DNA from: Candidatus Uhrbacteria bacterium
GTDB lineage: Bacteria > Patescibacteriota > Patescibacteriia > 2-12-FULL-60-25
DNA length: 64,000 nt
Reading direction: 5' to 3'
Assembly: GCA_003576745.1 (NCBI GenBank)
Contig: QEVR01000002.1
Span: 423,884-487,883, forward strand
Below the pieces are notes generated by a model, which was given only the letters and a program-made list of their open reading frames with translations, made no database searches and was not told the DNA's origin. Of this stretch, positions 41,886 through 48,146 are shown in pieces; the stretch's first letter is position 1; every line of letters begins with the position of its first letter. The position numbers and the translations under genes were made by a program.

Positions 41886-42863
41886 ATGAAGGCTGCGCTT
41901 GATTTCATAAGCCGCTATCAGCTCGGACTCGTCCTGCTGGCTCTCGTCGCCGGTTTTATTATTCCGGAATTTTTTGCGCCCCTCAATCCGCTGAACAGCT
42001 TTTTCCTCATGGTCATTATGTTCGCCACAGGCATTCGTTTAGACTATGCGCGGCTTCTTGAACAAGTAAAAGACTGGAGGACGCTTTTGCTCGCCGTGTC
42101 CATGATGATGGTTCTTATGCCCTTTTTGATAACCATACCGCTTAAATTTTTTGCGCCGGATTGGACCCTTCCCTTCATTCTCGCCGCCGCCATGCCCACC
42201 GGCCTCACGGCGCCGGCCGTTATGGCAATTATGGGAGGCAGAACATCGCTCGCCCTCCTCATTTCCGTGTCCACGTCCGTGGTCGCCCCGTTCGTGGTAC
42301 CGATCATGTTGAACGTCCTCATCGGCGAAACCGTGGCCATCGATACCGTAAGCATGATGACGAATATCGCGCTGGTCGTGATCGTCCCCCTGCTTGTTGC
42401 CGGGCTTGTCCAATGGAAGGTCGGAATAAAGCGCATTCAAAAAGCGGATGCCGCCATCCGCATGGGGAATCTGGCGGCCTTTGCGCTCGTCATTGCATCG
42501 GTAACAGCCTCGAGCGCGTCTACCGGCGCCCAGACGGGCGCCGCATGGCTTGGCGTCGGCGCCGACGGCATCATTATTGTCTTCCTTATGATCGTTTTTT
42601 GGTTCGGCATTGCATGGCTCGCGGCTTCCCTGCTTGCGTGGCGCGACAAGCTCGACCGGCTCACCATTATTTTCTGCCTCATGTACATGAATACCACGCT
42701 CGGCGTATGGCTTGCCGACCGGTTTTTCCACGACACCGGCATTGCCCCAAAGCTCGTCGCCATTTTCGTGGCCACGACGATCATCCTCCCCCTCTTCAAA
42801 CTCTATATCCCCGCAGAAAAACGGAGGGGCTATCGCCGGGTGTATTCGGTGGAACAGACCTGA
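41886..42863 (+). CDS. Bile-acid:sodium symporter (BASS/SBF) family transporter
   Basis: 325 residues with about ten hydrophobic helices: LGLVLLALVAGFIIPEFF, FFLMVIMFATGIRLDY, LLLAVSMMMVLMPFLITIPL, FILAAAMPTGLTAPAVMAIMGG (the conserved discontinuous-helix region with Pro/Gly), ALLISVSTSVVAPFVVPIML, and later spans. BASS proteins move organic anions with sodium. The true substrate cannot be read; pyruvate, pantothenate-like or bile-acid-like anions are known for the family. It begins 2 bp after the second PfkB gene, so the two are probably one transcript. Confidence 0.88.
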   Translation: MKAALDFISRYQLGLVLLALVAGFIIPEFFAPLNPLNSFFLMVIMFATGIRLDYARLLEQVKDWRTLLLAVSMMMVLMPFLITIPLKFFAPDWTLPFILAAAMPTGLTAPAVMAIMGGRTSLALLISVSTSVVAPFVVPIMLNVLIGETVAIDTVSMMTNIALVVIVPLLVAGLVQWKVGIKRIQKADAAIRMGNLAAFALVIASVTASSASTGAQTGAAWLGVGADGIIIVFLMIVFWFGIAWLAASLLAWRDKLDRLTIIFCLMYMNTTLGVWLADRFFHDTGIAPKLVAIFVATTIILPLFKLYIPAEKRRGYRRVYSVEQT

Positions 42864-42990
42864 CGGTATGTCGTTGACGGTTGATGGTATTCGTATCCGG
42901 TAAGATCGAGCGTCGATCTCGAGAGAACTGCCGCCAACACTGCAAGATTCAAGCCACCAACCACTACCTCCCAATTACCAACCACCACCT
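42864..42990 (+). other. Short gap with CCAACCACC-type words
   Basis: 127 bp without a gene. The 3' half contains CCACCAACCACTACC, ATTACCAACCACCACC repeats directly before ATG 42991. It resembles the other word-repeat blocks in design but uses different words. Confidence 0.45.
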
Positions 42991-43983
42991 ATGAACGTCT
43001 TTATCTCCTTTAACCCCAAAGGCTTTGCCGAAAGCGCCGTACGCATTCTGAAAAAAGCCGGACACGCCGTTACCGTGTATCCCAAAGTGTACGGCATTTC
43101 ACGAAAGGATCTTTTGCGGCTCTCCAAGGGCCGTGATGCCGTTCTGCCGCTCTTGACCGACCGCATTGACGAAGAATTCTTCCGCGCGGCCGGGCCAAAA
43201 CTCAAAATCGTCGCGAACTACGCGGTGGGTTTTGACAATGTGGATTTACAGGCCGCCAAAAATCACGGCGTGATCGTGACAAATACGCCAAGCGAAACCG
43301 TCAACGAATCCGTGGGCGAACATACCTTCGCCCTCATGCTCACGCTGGCACATCGCATTGCCGAAGCGGATCGCTTTTCAAAAGGCGGCAAATACTCGGG
43401 ATGGAAGCCGGACCAGCTTTTGGGATCAAATCTGCGCGGAAAAACGCTTGGCATTATCGGCGCCGGACGTATTGGATCCAATGTGGCCTTCCATGCCGTA
43501 AACGGCTTTGGCATGAACCTGCTCTATTCGGACATGAAACGAAATCCTGACATCGAAAAAGCCTTTGGAGCGAAATATGTTTCCAAGGATGCGCTCCTCA
43601 AGCGGTCGGACTATGTTTCGCTCCATGTTCCCCTGCTCCCTTCAACAAGACATCTCATTTCCGCCAAGCAGCTGCGCCTCATGAAAAAAACCGCCTTCCT
43701 CATTAACACGGCGCGCGGTCCGGTCGTGGACGAAAAAGCGCTGTTGAAAGCCCTAAAAGCAAAGCGAATTGCCGGAGCCGCTTTGGATGTGTTCGAGTGC
43801 GAACCCGCCATAGACTGCGATCTCCGCGACAATTTGGAACTCAAAGCATTTGAGAACGTTATTCTGACCCCGCATATCGCAAGCGCCACCATTGAAGCGC
43901 GCGAGGCTATGGCCGATGTCGCCGCGAAGAACATTGTCGCCGTCCTTGCCGGAAAAAAACCGCTGACGCCCGCAAAGGTCTGA
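42991..43983 (+). CDS. D-isomer-specific 2-hydroxyacid dehydrogenase
   Basis: 330 residues. It reduces or oxidises 2-keto/2-hydroxy acids with NAD(P). Motifs: KIVANYAVGFDNVDLQAAKNHGV, TNTPSETVNESVGEHTFALML, the Rossmann GRIGSNVAFHAVNGFGMNLLYSD (GxGxxG-type, about 155-175), VSLHVPLLPSTRHLIS, INTARGPVVDEKALLKAL with catalytic Arg, and a terminal LTPHIASATIEAREAM with the catalytic His. Candidate roles are D-lactate, glyoxylate or phosphoglycerate dehydrogenase; length fits the glyoxylate-reductase-like group. It has a terminator. Confidence 0.93.
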   Translation: MNVFISFNPKGFAESAVRILKKAGHAVTVYPKVYGISRKDLLRLSKGRDAVLPLLTDRIDEEFFRAAGPKLKIVANYAVGFDNVDLQAAKNHGVIVTNTPSETVNESVGEHTFALMLTLAHRIAEADRFSKGGKYSGWKPDQLLGSNLRGKTLGIIGAGRIGSNVAFHAVNGFGMNLLYSDMKRNPDIEKAFGAKYVSKDALLKRSDYVSLHVPLLPSTRHLISAKQLRLMKKTAFLINTARGPVVDEKALLKALKAKRIAGAALDVFECEPAIDCDLRDNLELKAFENVILTPHIASATIEAREAMADVAAKNIVAVLAGKKPLTPAKV

Positions 43984-43991
43984 CAAACATC

Positions 43992-44018
43992 AAAGCCCCG
44001 GCATGCGTCGGGGCTTTT
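43992..44018 (+). terminator. Intrinsic terminator after the 2-hydroxyacid dehydrogenase
   Basis: AAGCCCC / GGGGCTT with a 10-nt loop and TTTT; it overlaps the stop of the convergent minus-strand gene at 44017. Confidence 0.8.
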
Positions 44019-44565
44019 AGAATGAGATAATGGGACCGCTCGACGGACGGAGAATCCGCGGCACCCCCATGATATTCGGGAATTCGATCTGCAGGAGCCA
44101 GGGCTCCGTATGATGCGCGAGCGCAATGTGCGGACGCACCCAGAGCCGCTTGATATTACGGAGTTTTGGCACGTTCTCTATTTTGACAAAGGTGTAGGGA
44201 AGCCTAACCGGCGGGGATGGCCTCGCCAAGACCGTCCGTATACCCAAAAGTTCATCTACGCCCGCATCCGAAGCGGCGTGAGCAGCCTTCGTTCGCGAAG
44301 ACGCAAGAACAAATTGGATTTTCAGCCCGAGCTCTTGCAAGTACGGAATGTCCCGGATAAGCGTTTGGCTTACACGAAGTTCGACGACAGACGCCGAGCC
44401 GTCACGAGGACCTATAGAATAGACGGCTTGCTCGCCAATCTCCATCCAAAGGAGCGTTTGTTGATGATCTACGGCCATACGGCCGTCGGGAATCGTAGGA
44501 TACGAATCGCGCCTGTCGCGCGTCACAGCAACAATCCTTTTTTGCTCACGGAATGACGCTAACAT
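44017..44565 (-). CDS. Hypothetical protein, 182 residues
   Basis: It starts MLASFREQKRIVAVTRDRRD; no Shine-Dalgarno. The minus frame has hydrophobic/charged patterning and conserved-looking blocks (TLLWMEIGEQAVYSIGPRDGSASVVELRV, IPYLQELGLKIQFVLASSRTKAAHAA, ALAHHTEPWLLQIEFPNIMGVPRIL), while the plus-strand frame over the same place does not. Mixed alpha/beta, no membrane helix or known motif. The C-terminus (LRPSSGPIISF) overlaps the terminator of the convergent dehydrogenase gene. Function unknown. Confidence 0.6.
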   Translation of the reverse strand: MLASFREQKRIVAVTRDRRDSYPTIPDGRMAVDHQQTLLWMEIGEQAVYSIGPRDGSASVVELRVSQTLIRDIPYLQELGLKIQFVLASSRTKAAHAASDAGVDELLGIRTVLARPSPPVRLPYTFVKIENVPKLRNIKRLWVRPHIALAHHTEPWLLQIEFPNIMGVPRILRPSSGPIISF

Positions 44566-44611
44566 CCATGGTTTTTAACGTCAATGAAGCCGAAATCATG
44601 CTCATTCACGC

Positions 44612-44640
44612 TTGACGCAGCCTAAAATTACGGATATGGT
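44612..44640 (+). promoter_or_regulatory. Probable tRNA-Ala promoter
   Basis: TTGACG (44612-44617), a 17-bp spacer and TATGGT (44635-44640), about 100 bp before the mature tRNA. Confidence 0.6.
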
Positions 44641-44742
44641 ACGGCTCGCTTTTCCGGTACGATCCTTCGCTTCGCCGGATGAGCAACCTGATAAAATCGA
44701 GAAGGACGCCTGAAGCAAAATAAAAACTCTCATATTCCTCGC

Positions 44743-44818
44743 GGGCCCTTAGCTTAGTTGGTAGAGCGCCTCGTTTGCAACGAGGAGGTCATCGGTTCGA
44801 ATCCGATAGGGTCCACCA
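44743..44818 (+). tRNA. tRNA-Ala (TGC)
   Basis: Acceptor GGGCCCT/AGGGTCC (one G-T), D-stem GCTT/GAGC, anticodon stem CCTCG/CGAGG, loop TTTGCAA with anticodon TGC (codons GCN), T-loop TTCGAAT, encoded CCA. Its 3' end is the left attachment site of the island that follows. Confidence 0.96.
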
Positions 44819-44819
44819 T
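44810..44819 (+). repeat. Left attachment-site copy (attL-like)
   Basis: GGTCCACCAT at the end of tRNA-Ala, identical over 10 bp with 47874-47883. Confidence 0.65.
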
Positions 44820-44820
44820 G

Positions 44821-44851
44821 AAAACACACTCCTTGCACGGAGTGTGTTTTT
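44821..44851 (+). terminator. Terminator directly after tRNA-Ala
   Basis: AAAACACACTCC / GGAGTGTGTTTT with a 6-nt loop and T5. It lies on the island side of the attachment site. Confidence 0.9.
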
Positions 44852-44897
44852 CGATCTTGACCCATTTAGCGGTCACCTTGCCAGCCCTGTTCCAAGT

Positions 44898-45527
44898 ATG
44901 TACGGTTTTGGCAATATGCTGAATACATCCTATCTTTTGACGACCAATCGGCTGCCCCAGATGCTACAGGCGATTCAGAATGCTGGCGTACCCCCTCGGT
45001 TTACACATGAGTTCGTCAAAACGCTCGGTTTCAAAAGCACCAATGACCGCGCATATGTCGGGCTCCTCAAGGGTATCGGATTTCTTGATGACTCCGGGGT
45101 CCCGACAGAGTCGTATAGAGCCTACCGCAATCGCGTAGAAGCGAAGAAGGTTCTCGGAGCCGCTCTTCGGAGAACGTATGACGAGGTCTTTCTCGCGAAT
45201 GAGAACGCCCAAGATTTGACTGTGGAGGCACTGAAAGGGATCATCGCAGCGCGGACCGGAAAAGGAGATTCTGTCGTAAAAAAGATGGCTTCAACTTTCA
45301 AGGCTCTGACCGCTCAAGCGGACTTGAAGGACTCACAAGTGCTACCGAACGCCCCGCAGACAGTTGAAACGAATCGGGATAGTTCCTCAAAGGAAGCGCC
45401 CAAAAGCTTCTCGCCAGCACGAGAGCTTAGCGAGTTCCACTACAATATCCAGATCCATCTGCCGGTCACGAAAGATATCTCTGTGTACAACGCCATTTTC
45501 AAAAGCCTCCGTGATCACCTTGTATGA
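44898..45527 (+). CDS. DUF5343 domain protein
   Basis: 209 residues. It starts MYGFGNMLNTSYLLTTNRL (ATG 44898; ATG 44916 is an alternative). The first 130 residues match the DUF5343 pattern: PQMLQAIQNAGVPPRFTHEFVKTLGFKSTNDRAYVGLLKGIGFLDDSGVPTESYRAYRN, then AAAL-type LRRTYDEVFLANENAQ. The fold is expected to be winged-helix-like tandem helical repeats. A Lys/Ser-rich linker follows, then an N-terminal-like strand segment (EFHYNIQIHLPVTKDISVYNAIFKSLRDHLV). It overlaps the HEPN gene by 4 bp (ATGA), so they are coupled. The function is unproven. Confidence 0.8.
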   Translation: MYGFGNMLNTSYLLTTNRLPQMLQAIQNAGVPPRFTHEFVKTLGFKSTNDRAYVGLLKGIGFLDDSGVPTESYRAYRNRVEAKKVLGAALRRTYDEVFLANENAQDLTVEALKGIIAARTGKGDSVVKKMASTFKALTAQADLKDSQVLPNAPQTVETNRDSSSKEAPKSFSPARELSEFHYNIQIHLPVTKDISVYNAIFKSLRDHLV

Positions 45528-46109
45528 TGGATCGTCTGCAGAATTTCGTTTTTCGAGGAATGCTGTCTAGCAACGGGCTTGAGGTGTTGGAAGATATCGG
45601 GATCCTGACCAAGGATACAGGATCCCTAAACGGGGCGAAGGGCGACGAAGCAGCCTTTGCCCTCGAAGATTTCAGCCCAATGATCCGATTTAATGCCATC
45701 AAGATGTCCGGAGTGTATATCGCCTTCTTTTGCTTCGAAAACTCAGTTCGTGAACTGATTGTTGAACGCATGACGGAGCTGGTCGGTGCCGGATGGTGGA
45801 ATACCAAGGTTTCTAAAAAAATCAGAGACAGCGTGAAGAAACGCAAGGAAGACGACGGGCAAAAACCGCTGGCATGCCCCGCGCGCATCAGCGGAGATTT
45901 ACTACACGGACTTCGGAGATATGGCCGACATCATCGTCACCAACTGGGAGCAGTTCAGCGAGCTCTTTCCCGGTCAGGATTGGGTGAAGACACGGTTGGG
46001 TGATATGGAACAGTCGCGAAACGCGATCGCTCACAACAACCCGCTCGAAGAGCGCGACATCGCACGAATTAAGATGTACCTAGACGATTGGCAGAAACAG
46101 GTTGGTTAA
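45524..46109 (+). pseudogene. Swt1-type HEPN protein with a single-base frameshift
   Basis: It starts ATG 45524 (MMDRLQNFVFRGMLSSNG). The N-terminal helical part is followed by IRFNAIKMSGVYIAFFCFENSVRELIVERM and KIRDSVKKRKEDDGQ. Frame 1 then breaks. Removing one A from the A5 run at 45861-45865 restores QNRWHAP and continues as EIYYTDFGDMADIIVTNWEQF to QSRNAIAHNNPLEERDIARI, ending at 46109. The RNAIAH segment is a HEPN R-N-x3-H ribonuclease motif. As written, the gene is broken and stops at 46003. The break could be biological, phase-variable or a sequencing error. Family: HEPN RNase, often toxins or antiphage. Confidence 0.75.
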
Positions 46110-46150
46110 CGTCAAAATACCCCTTACGTGAATTGTACCGATCGCGCTTT

Positions 46151-47239
46151 TTATGAGCCAAAGAGTGAAAAGGGCTTCGTTCTCAGGATGGGGGTTCGTG
46201 AGACGAAGATCGGCCTCACCTCTTTCTTGGGGATCAGAAACGCGTGACCGGATCCGAAACGTTTTCGGGGGATAAGGTTGCTGAAAGGGTATGTGCCCAG
46301 CTCCATCTCGTAGGTAAACCAGTTGAGCAGAGAGACACGGCCCATGATCCGCCCGCCCTCTTCGTAGAATGCAACGCCGTGAATAGGCATCGGTCCAGCG
46401 TCCCCGGGTTCTCCCGGCGGCATTTCTGGAAGATTCACGAAACCACCCTGCCTCATGGTGACGGGCAGAATCGGTTCCATGCCCATCAGGTAATCTCGGA
46501 GTTTATTGAAGGCGTCACCGAAAAGCATGTCGCGATATCCGGATTCCTTTGCGCAGTAAGCAAAGTAGTGAAAAGCGATTTTGGCAGGCAGACGCAAGAT
46601 ATCTTGGTCCCACGCCATCTCGAAGCTCTCAGTGAAGGAGATGTGTTGGTTTGGCTGGACGTGCTCCCGCGTCTTCTCTTGGTACTCGACGCCAAACGTT
46701 TTGAGCGTCTGGGCGATTTCCTCAACCGAGGTCTGCTCGTCTCCAACGACGGACATGCCCTTCGCACTGAGTTCGCCTAGCAACTTCTTCTTTTTTCTGA
46801 ATTCTTTGCTCTGCGGTCTTGTGGCGAGCTTCGCCAGGGTCTCGACCCTGAGACGAACAGGTGCACCGGCCTTGTCATGCATGACGACCGTTGGAACCAG
46901 ACACCATTGGTTAGCCACATGGTCCCAGAGCGGGAATACCTCGGCGAAGGCATCTCCCAAGCCGCCGGTTTCAATCTTCAACTTGAACCTCTGCCCCTTC
47001 AATCGAGTAGATACGCGTGTAGGTTTGAGCAGTAACTTGTTGGCGAAGTAACCCTCCGGTGAGTCTGGGCTGAATTCCTCGTCGATCTTAGAGAGGAAAC
47101 CATTGTTGCATTCTTCGCATACTAAATCGGGACCGAGTGTCAGGTCGGGCACGAACACACCGAGATACTTCGGCATGACGTGTTCACCTGGGGTCGTGAA
47201 CACCGCGTCGGTTCGTCGGCAGTAAATGCAGCGTGGCAT
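46151..47239 (-). CDS. HNH endonuclease-domain protein
   Basis: 362 residues. The N-terminal 50 residues hold an HNH_5-like motif: CIYCRRTDAVF, GEHVMPKYLG and VCEECNNGFLSKID, with two CxxC pairs and the core H. The rest is a conserved larger domain with no close match that I can place (KTREHVQPNQHISFTESFEMAWDQDILRLPAKIAFHYFAYCAKES, GGFVNLPEMPPGEPGDAGP). The nuclease may cut DNA or act on the island or invading DNA. Convergent with the DUF5343-HEPN pair. No signal peptide. Moderate Lys/Arg excess. The gene is the last of a three-gene minus-strand unit with the two genes to its right. Confidence 0.82.
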   Translation of the reverse strand: MPRCIYCRRTDAVFTTPGEHVMPKYLGVFVPDLTLGPDLVCEECNNGFLSKIDEEFSPDSPEGYFANKLLLKPTRVSTRLKGQRFKLKIETGGLGDAFAEVFPLWDHVANQWCLVPTVVMHDKAGAPVRLRVETLAKLATRPQSKEFRKKKKLLGELSAKGMSVVGDEQTSVEEIAQTLKTFGVEYQEKTREHVQPNQHISFTESFEMAWDQDILRLPAKIAFHYFAYCAKESGYRDMLFGDAFNKLRDYLMGMEPILPVTMRQGGFVNLPEMPPGEPGDAGPMPIHGVAFYEEGGRIMGRVSLLNWFTYEMELGTYPFSNLIPRKRFGSGHAFLIPKKEVRPIFVSRTPILRTKPFSLFGS

Positions 47240-47300
47240 TCATCGACCTTATACAGCGTGTGGTTTGTCCGGCAAGTCCCGGAGTTCCATGGCTCGGACA

Positions 47301-47504
47301 TCAGATCTGATCCGGGTCTTTGTGGCGGTTTGATATCTCGAACATCAACCGAAACGTCCGGAGCATCCGACCACCAAGAACCTCCGCCTCCGCAAGCGTG
47401 AGCTCCTTGCCCAGCTCGTCCCGACAGATCCTCTGCAGATCGGAGATCTGTTCCGTCGAGAGTTGCAGGGTGTCGATGGCTTCGGCGTGGTCAATGCGTT
47501 GCAT
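47301..47504 (-). CDS. Small helical hypothetical protein, 67 residues
   Basis: MQRIDHAEAIDTLQLSTEQISDL, then IC-rich RDELGKELTLAEAEVLGGRMLRTFRLMFEIS. Entirely helical, no membrane span. Similar short proteins with an LT.AEAE.....L pattern are common in Patescibacteria islands, in my recollection. It lies 4 bp downstream of the excisionase-like gene on the minus strand and 61 bp upstream of the HNH gene. It could be a small regulator; function unknown. Confidence 0.6.
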   Translation of the reverse strand: MQRIDHAEAIDTLQLSTEQISDLQRICRDELGKELTLAEAEVLGGRMLRTFRLMFEISNRHKDPDQI

Positions 47505-47508
47505 CCCA

Positions 47509-47754
47509 TCAGGATGCGGGTTTTTCGACGTTTACGTCAAGGGCTGGAGTGGCGCCGATGCGGCGCTCGATGCGGAGGAAGTTCGCGAGGTCTTTCTCCC
47601 GTACGCGGAAGAGTCGTCCGATGCGGTAGTGCGGGAAGTAACCTGTTCGTATCCAGTGATAGACAGTGCCTTTCGAAACACGGAGGACCGCTGCCGCACG
47701 CTCAACGTCAATGAGGTCTTCTGGGAGCGCTGTTTCGTACATCGCGATGTTCAT
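47509..47754 (-). CDS. Excisionase-like helix-turn-helix protein
   Basis: 81 residues, MNIAMYETALPEDLIDVERAAAVLRVSKGTVYHWIRTGYFPHYRIGRLFRVREKDLANFLR. This is the classic HTH_17/excisionase (MerR-like winged helix) pattern: helix-turn-helix in AAAVLRVSKGTVYHWIRTG, then the wing and the recognition R-x-x-x-K-DLAN. Such proteins bend DNA in site-specific recombination or regulate the element. Its position near the right attachment site fits an island role. First gene of the minus-strand unit. Confidence 0.8.
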   Translation of the reverse strand: MNIAMYETALPEDLIDVERAAAVLRVSKGTVYHWIRTGYFPHYRIGRLFRVREKDLANFLRIERRIGATPALDVNVEKPAS

Positions 47755-47873
47755 AATGATGTTCGGTTGTAATGCCTTCAGTGTCGCGCGGCGTTGTCTC
47801 GCGTGACAGGGGCGCGAAATGACAATTCGAGACCCCTAGCGTTGGGGATAAGCGTTCGGACGTTCTTAATACT

Positions 47874-47883
47874 GGTCCACCAT
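47874..47883 (+). repeat. Right attachment-site copy (attR-like)
   Basis: GGTCCACCAT, a copy of the tRNA-Ala 3' end, 114 bp from the excisionase-like gene. Flanking bases diverge from the left copy, so the match is short. Confidence 0.65.
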
Positions 47884-47889
47884 TAAACA

Positions 47890-47918
47890 TCTCTCCGAAA
47901 TGGAGGGATTTTTGTTTT
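47890..47918 (+). terminator. Terminator downstream of the right attachment copy
   Basis: TCTCTCC / GGAGGGA with a GAAAT loop and T5GT6. Likely the original tRNA-Ala terminator displaced by the island. Confidence 0.75.
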
Positions 47919-47939
47919 TTCAAAAAATACATTCCGCAT

Positions 47940-48032
47940 AAAAAAGGCCGTCCGCGAGAAGCGGACGGCCCAAATAGTACACGCGCCGTGCCAATAGGGG
48001 GGCACGCACGCGGAATGTACAAAAACATCGTT
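47940..48032 (-). ncRNA. Candidate small RNA with terminator, minus strand
   Basis: A minus-strand unit of about 90 nt. TTGACA (48055-48050), a 17-bp spacer and a weak -10 AACGAT (48032-48027) precede it. Then comes a strong stem-loop: GTACA / TGTAC enclosing CGCG / CGCG and GTGCC / GGCAC (about 47977-48020). A Rho-independent terminator follows: GGCCGTCCGC / GCGGACGGCC (47970-47946) followed by T6. No coding frame and no downstream gene on this strand. It is not recognised as a known RNA. The stem also exists on the plus strand, but only the minus strand has the U-run. Confidence 0.55.
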
Positions 48033-48146
48033 TCAAAAAACTTGGGCTTTGTCAAGATTCTCGGCTATTACCCGTACAAAACTTTTCCCGGAATGCTTTG
48101 GCAAAAAAATTATATCCCTCCCCTCTCCCTGCTACAATGCCCCTGC

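Larger units (their letters stand above)
44810..47883. mobile_element. 3.07-kb genomic island integrated at the tRNA-Ala 3' end
   Basis: The 10-bp tRNA end GGTCCACCAT (44810-44819) is repeated at 47874-47883, where it is again followed by an intrinsic terminator, as expected for the displaced original tRNA terminator. Between lie a DUF5343 gene, a HEPN gene with a frameshift, an HNH nuclease, a small helical protein and an excisionase-like gene. No integrase or transposase is present, so it is probably mobilised in trans or is a remnant. Several of its genes fit known defence or toxin families. Confidence 0.7.

Noticed and set aside
44110-44556. A plus-strand frame opposite the 182-residue gene
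   Set aside because: The minus-strand product looks more protein-like; the plus frame is basic and patternless.
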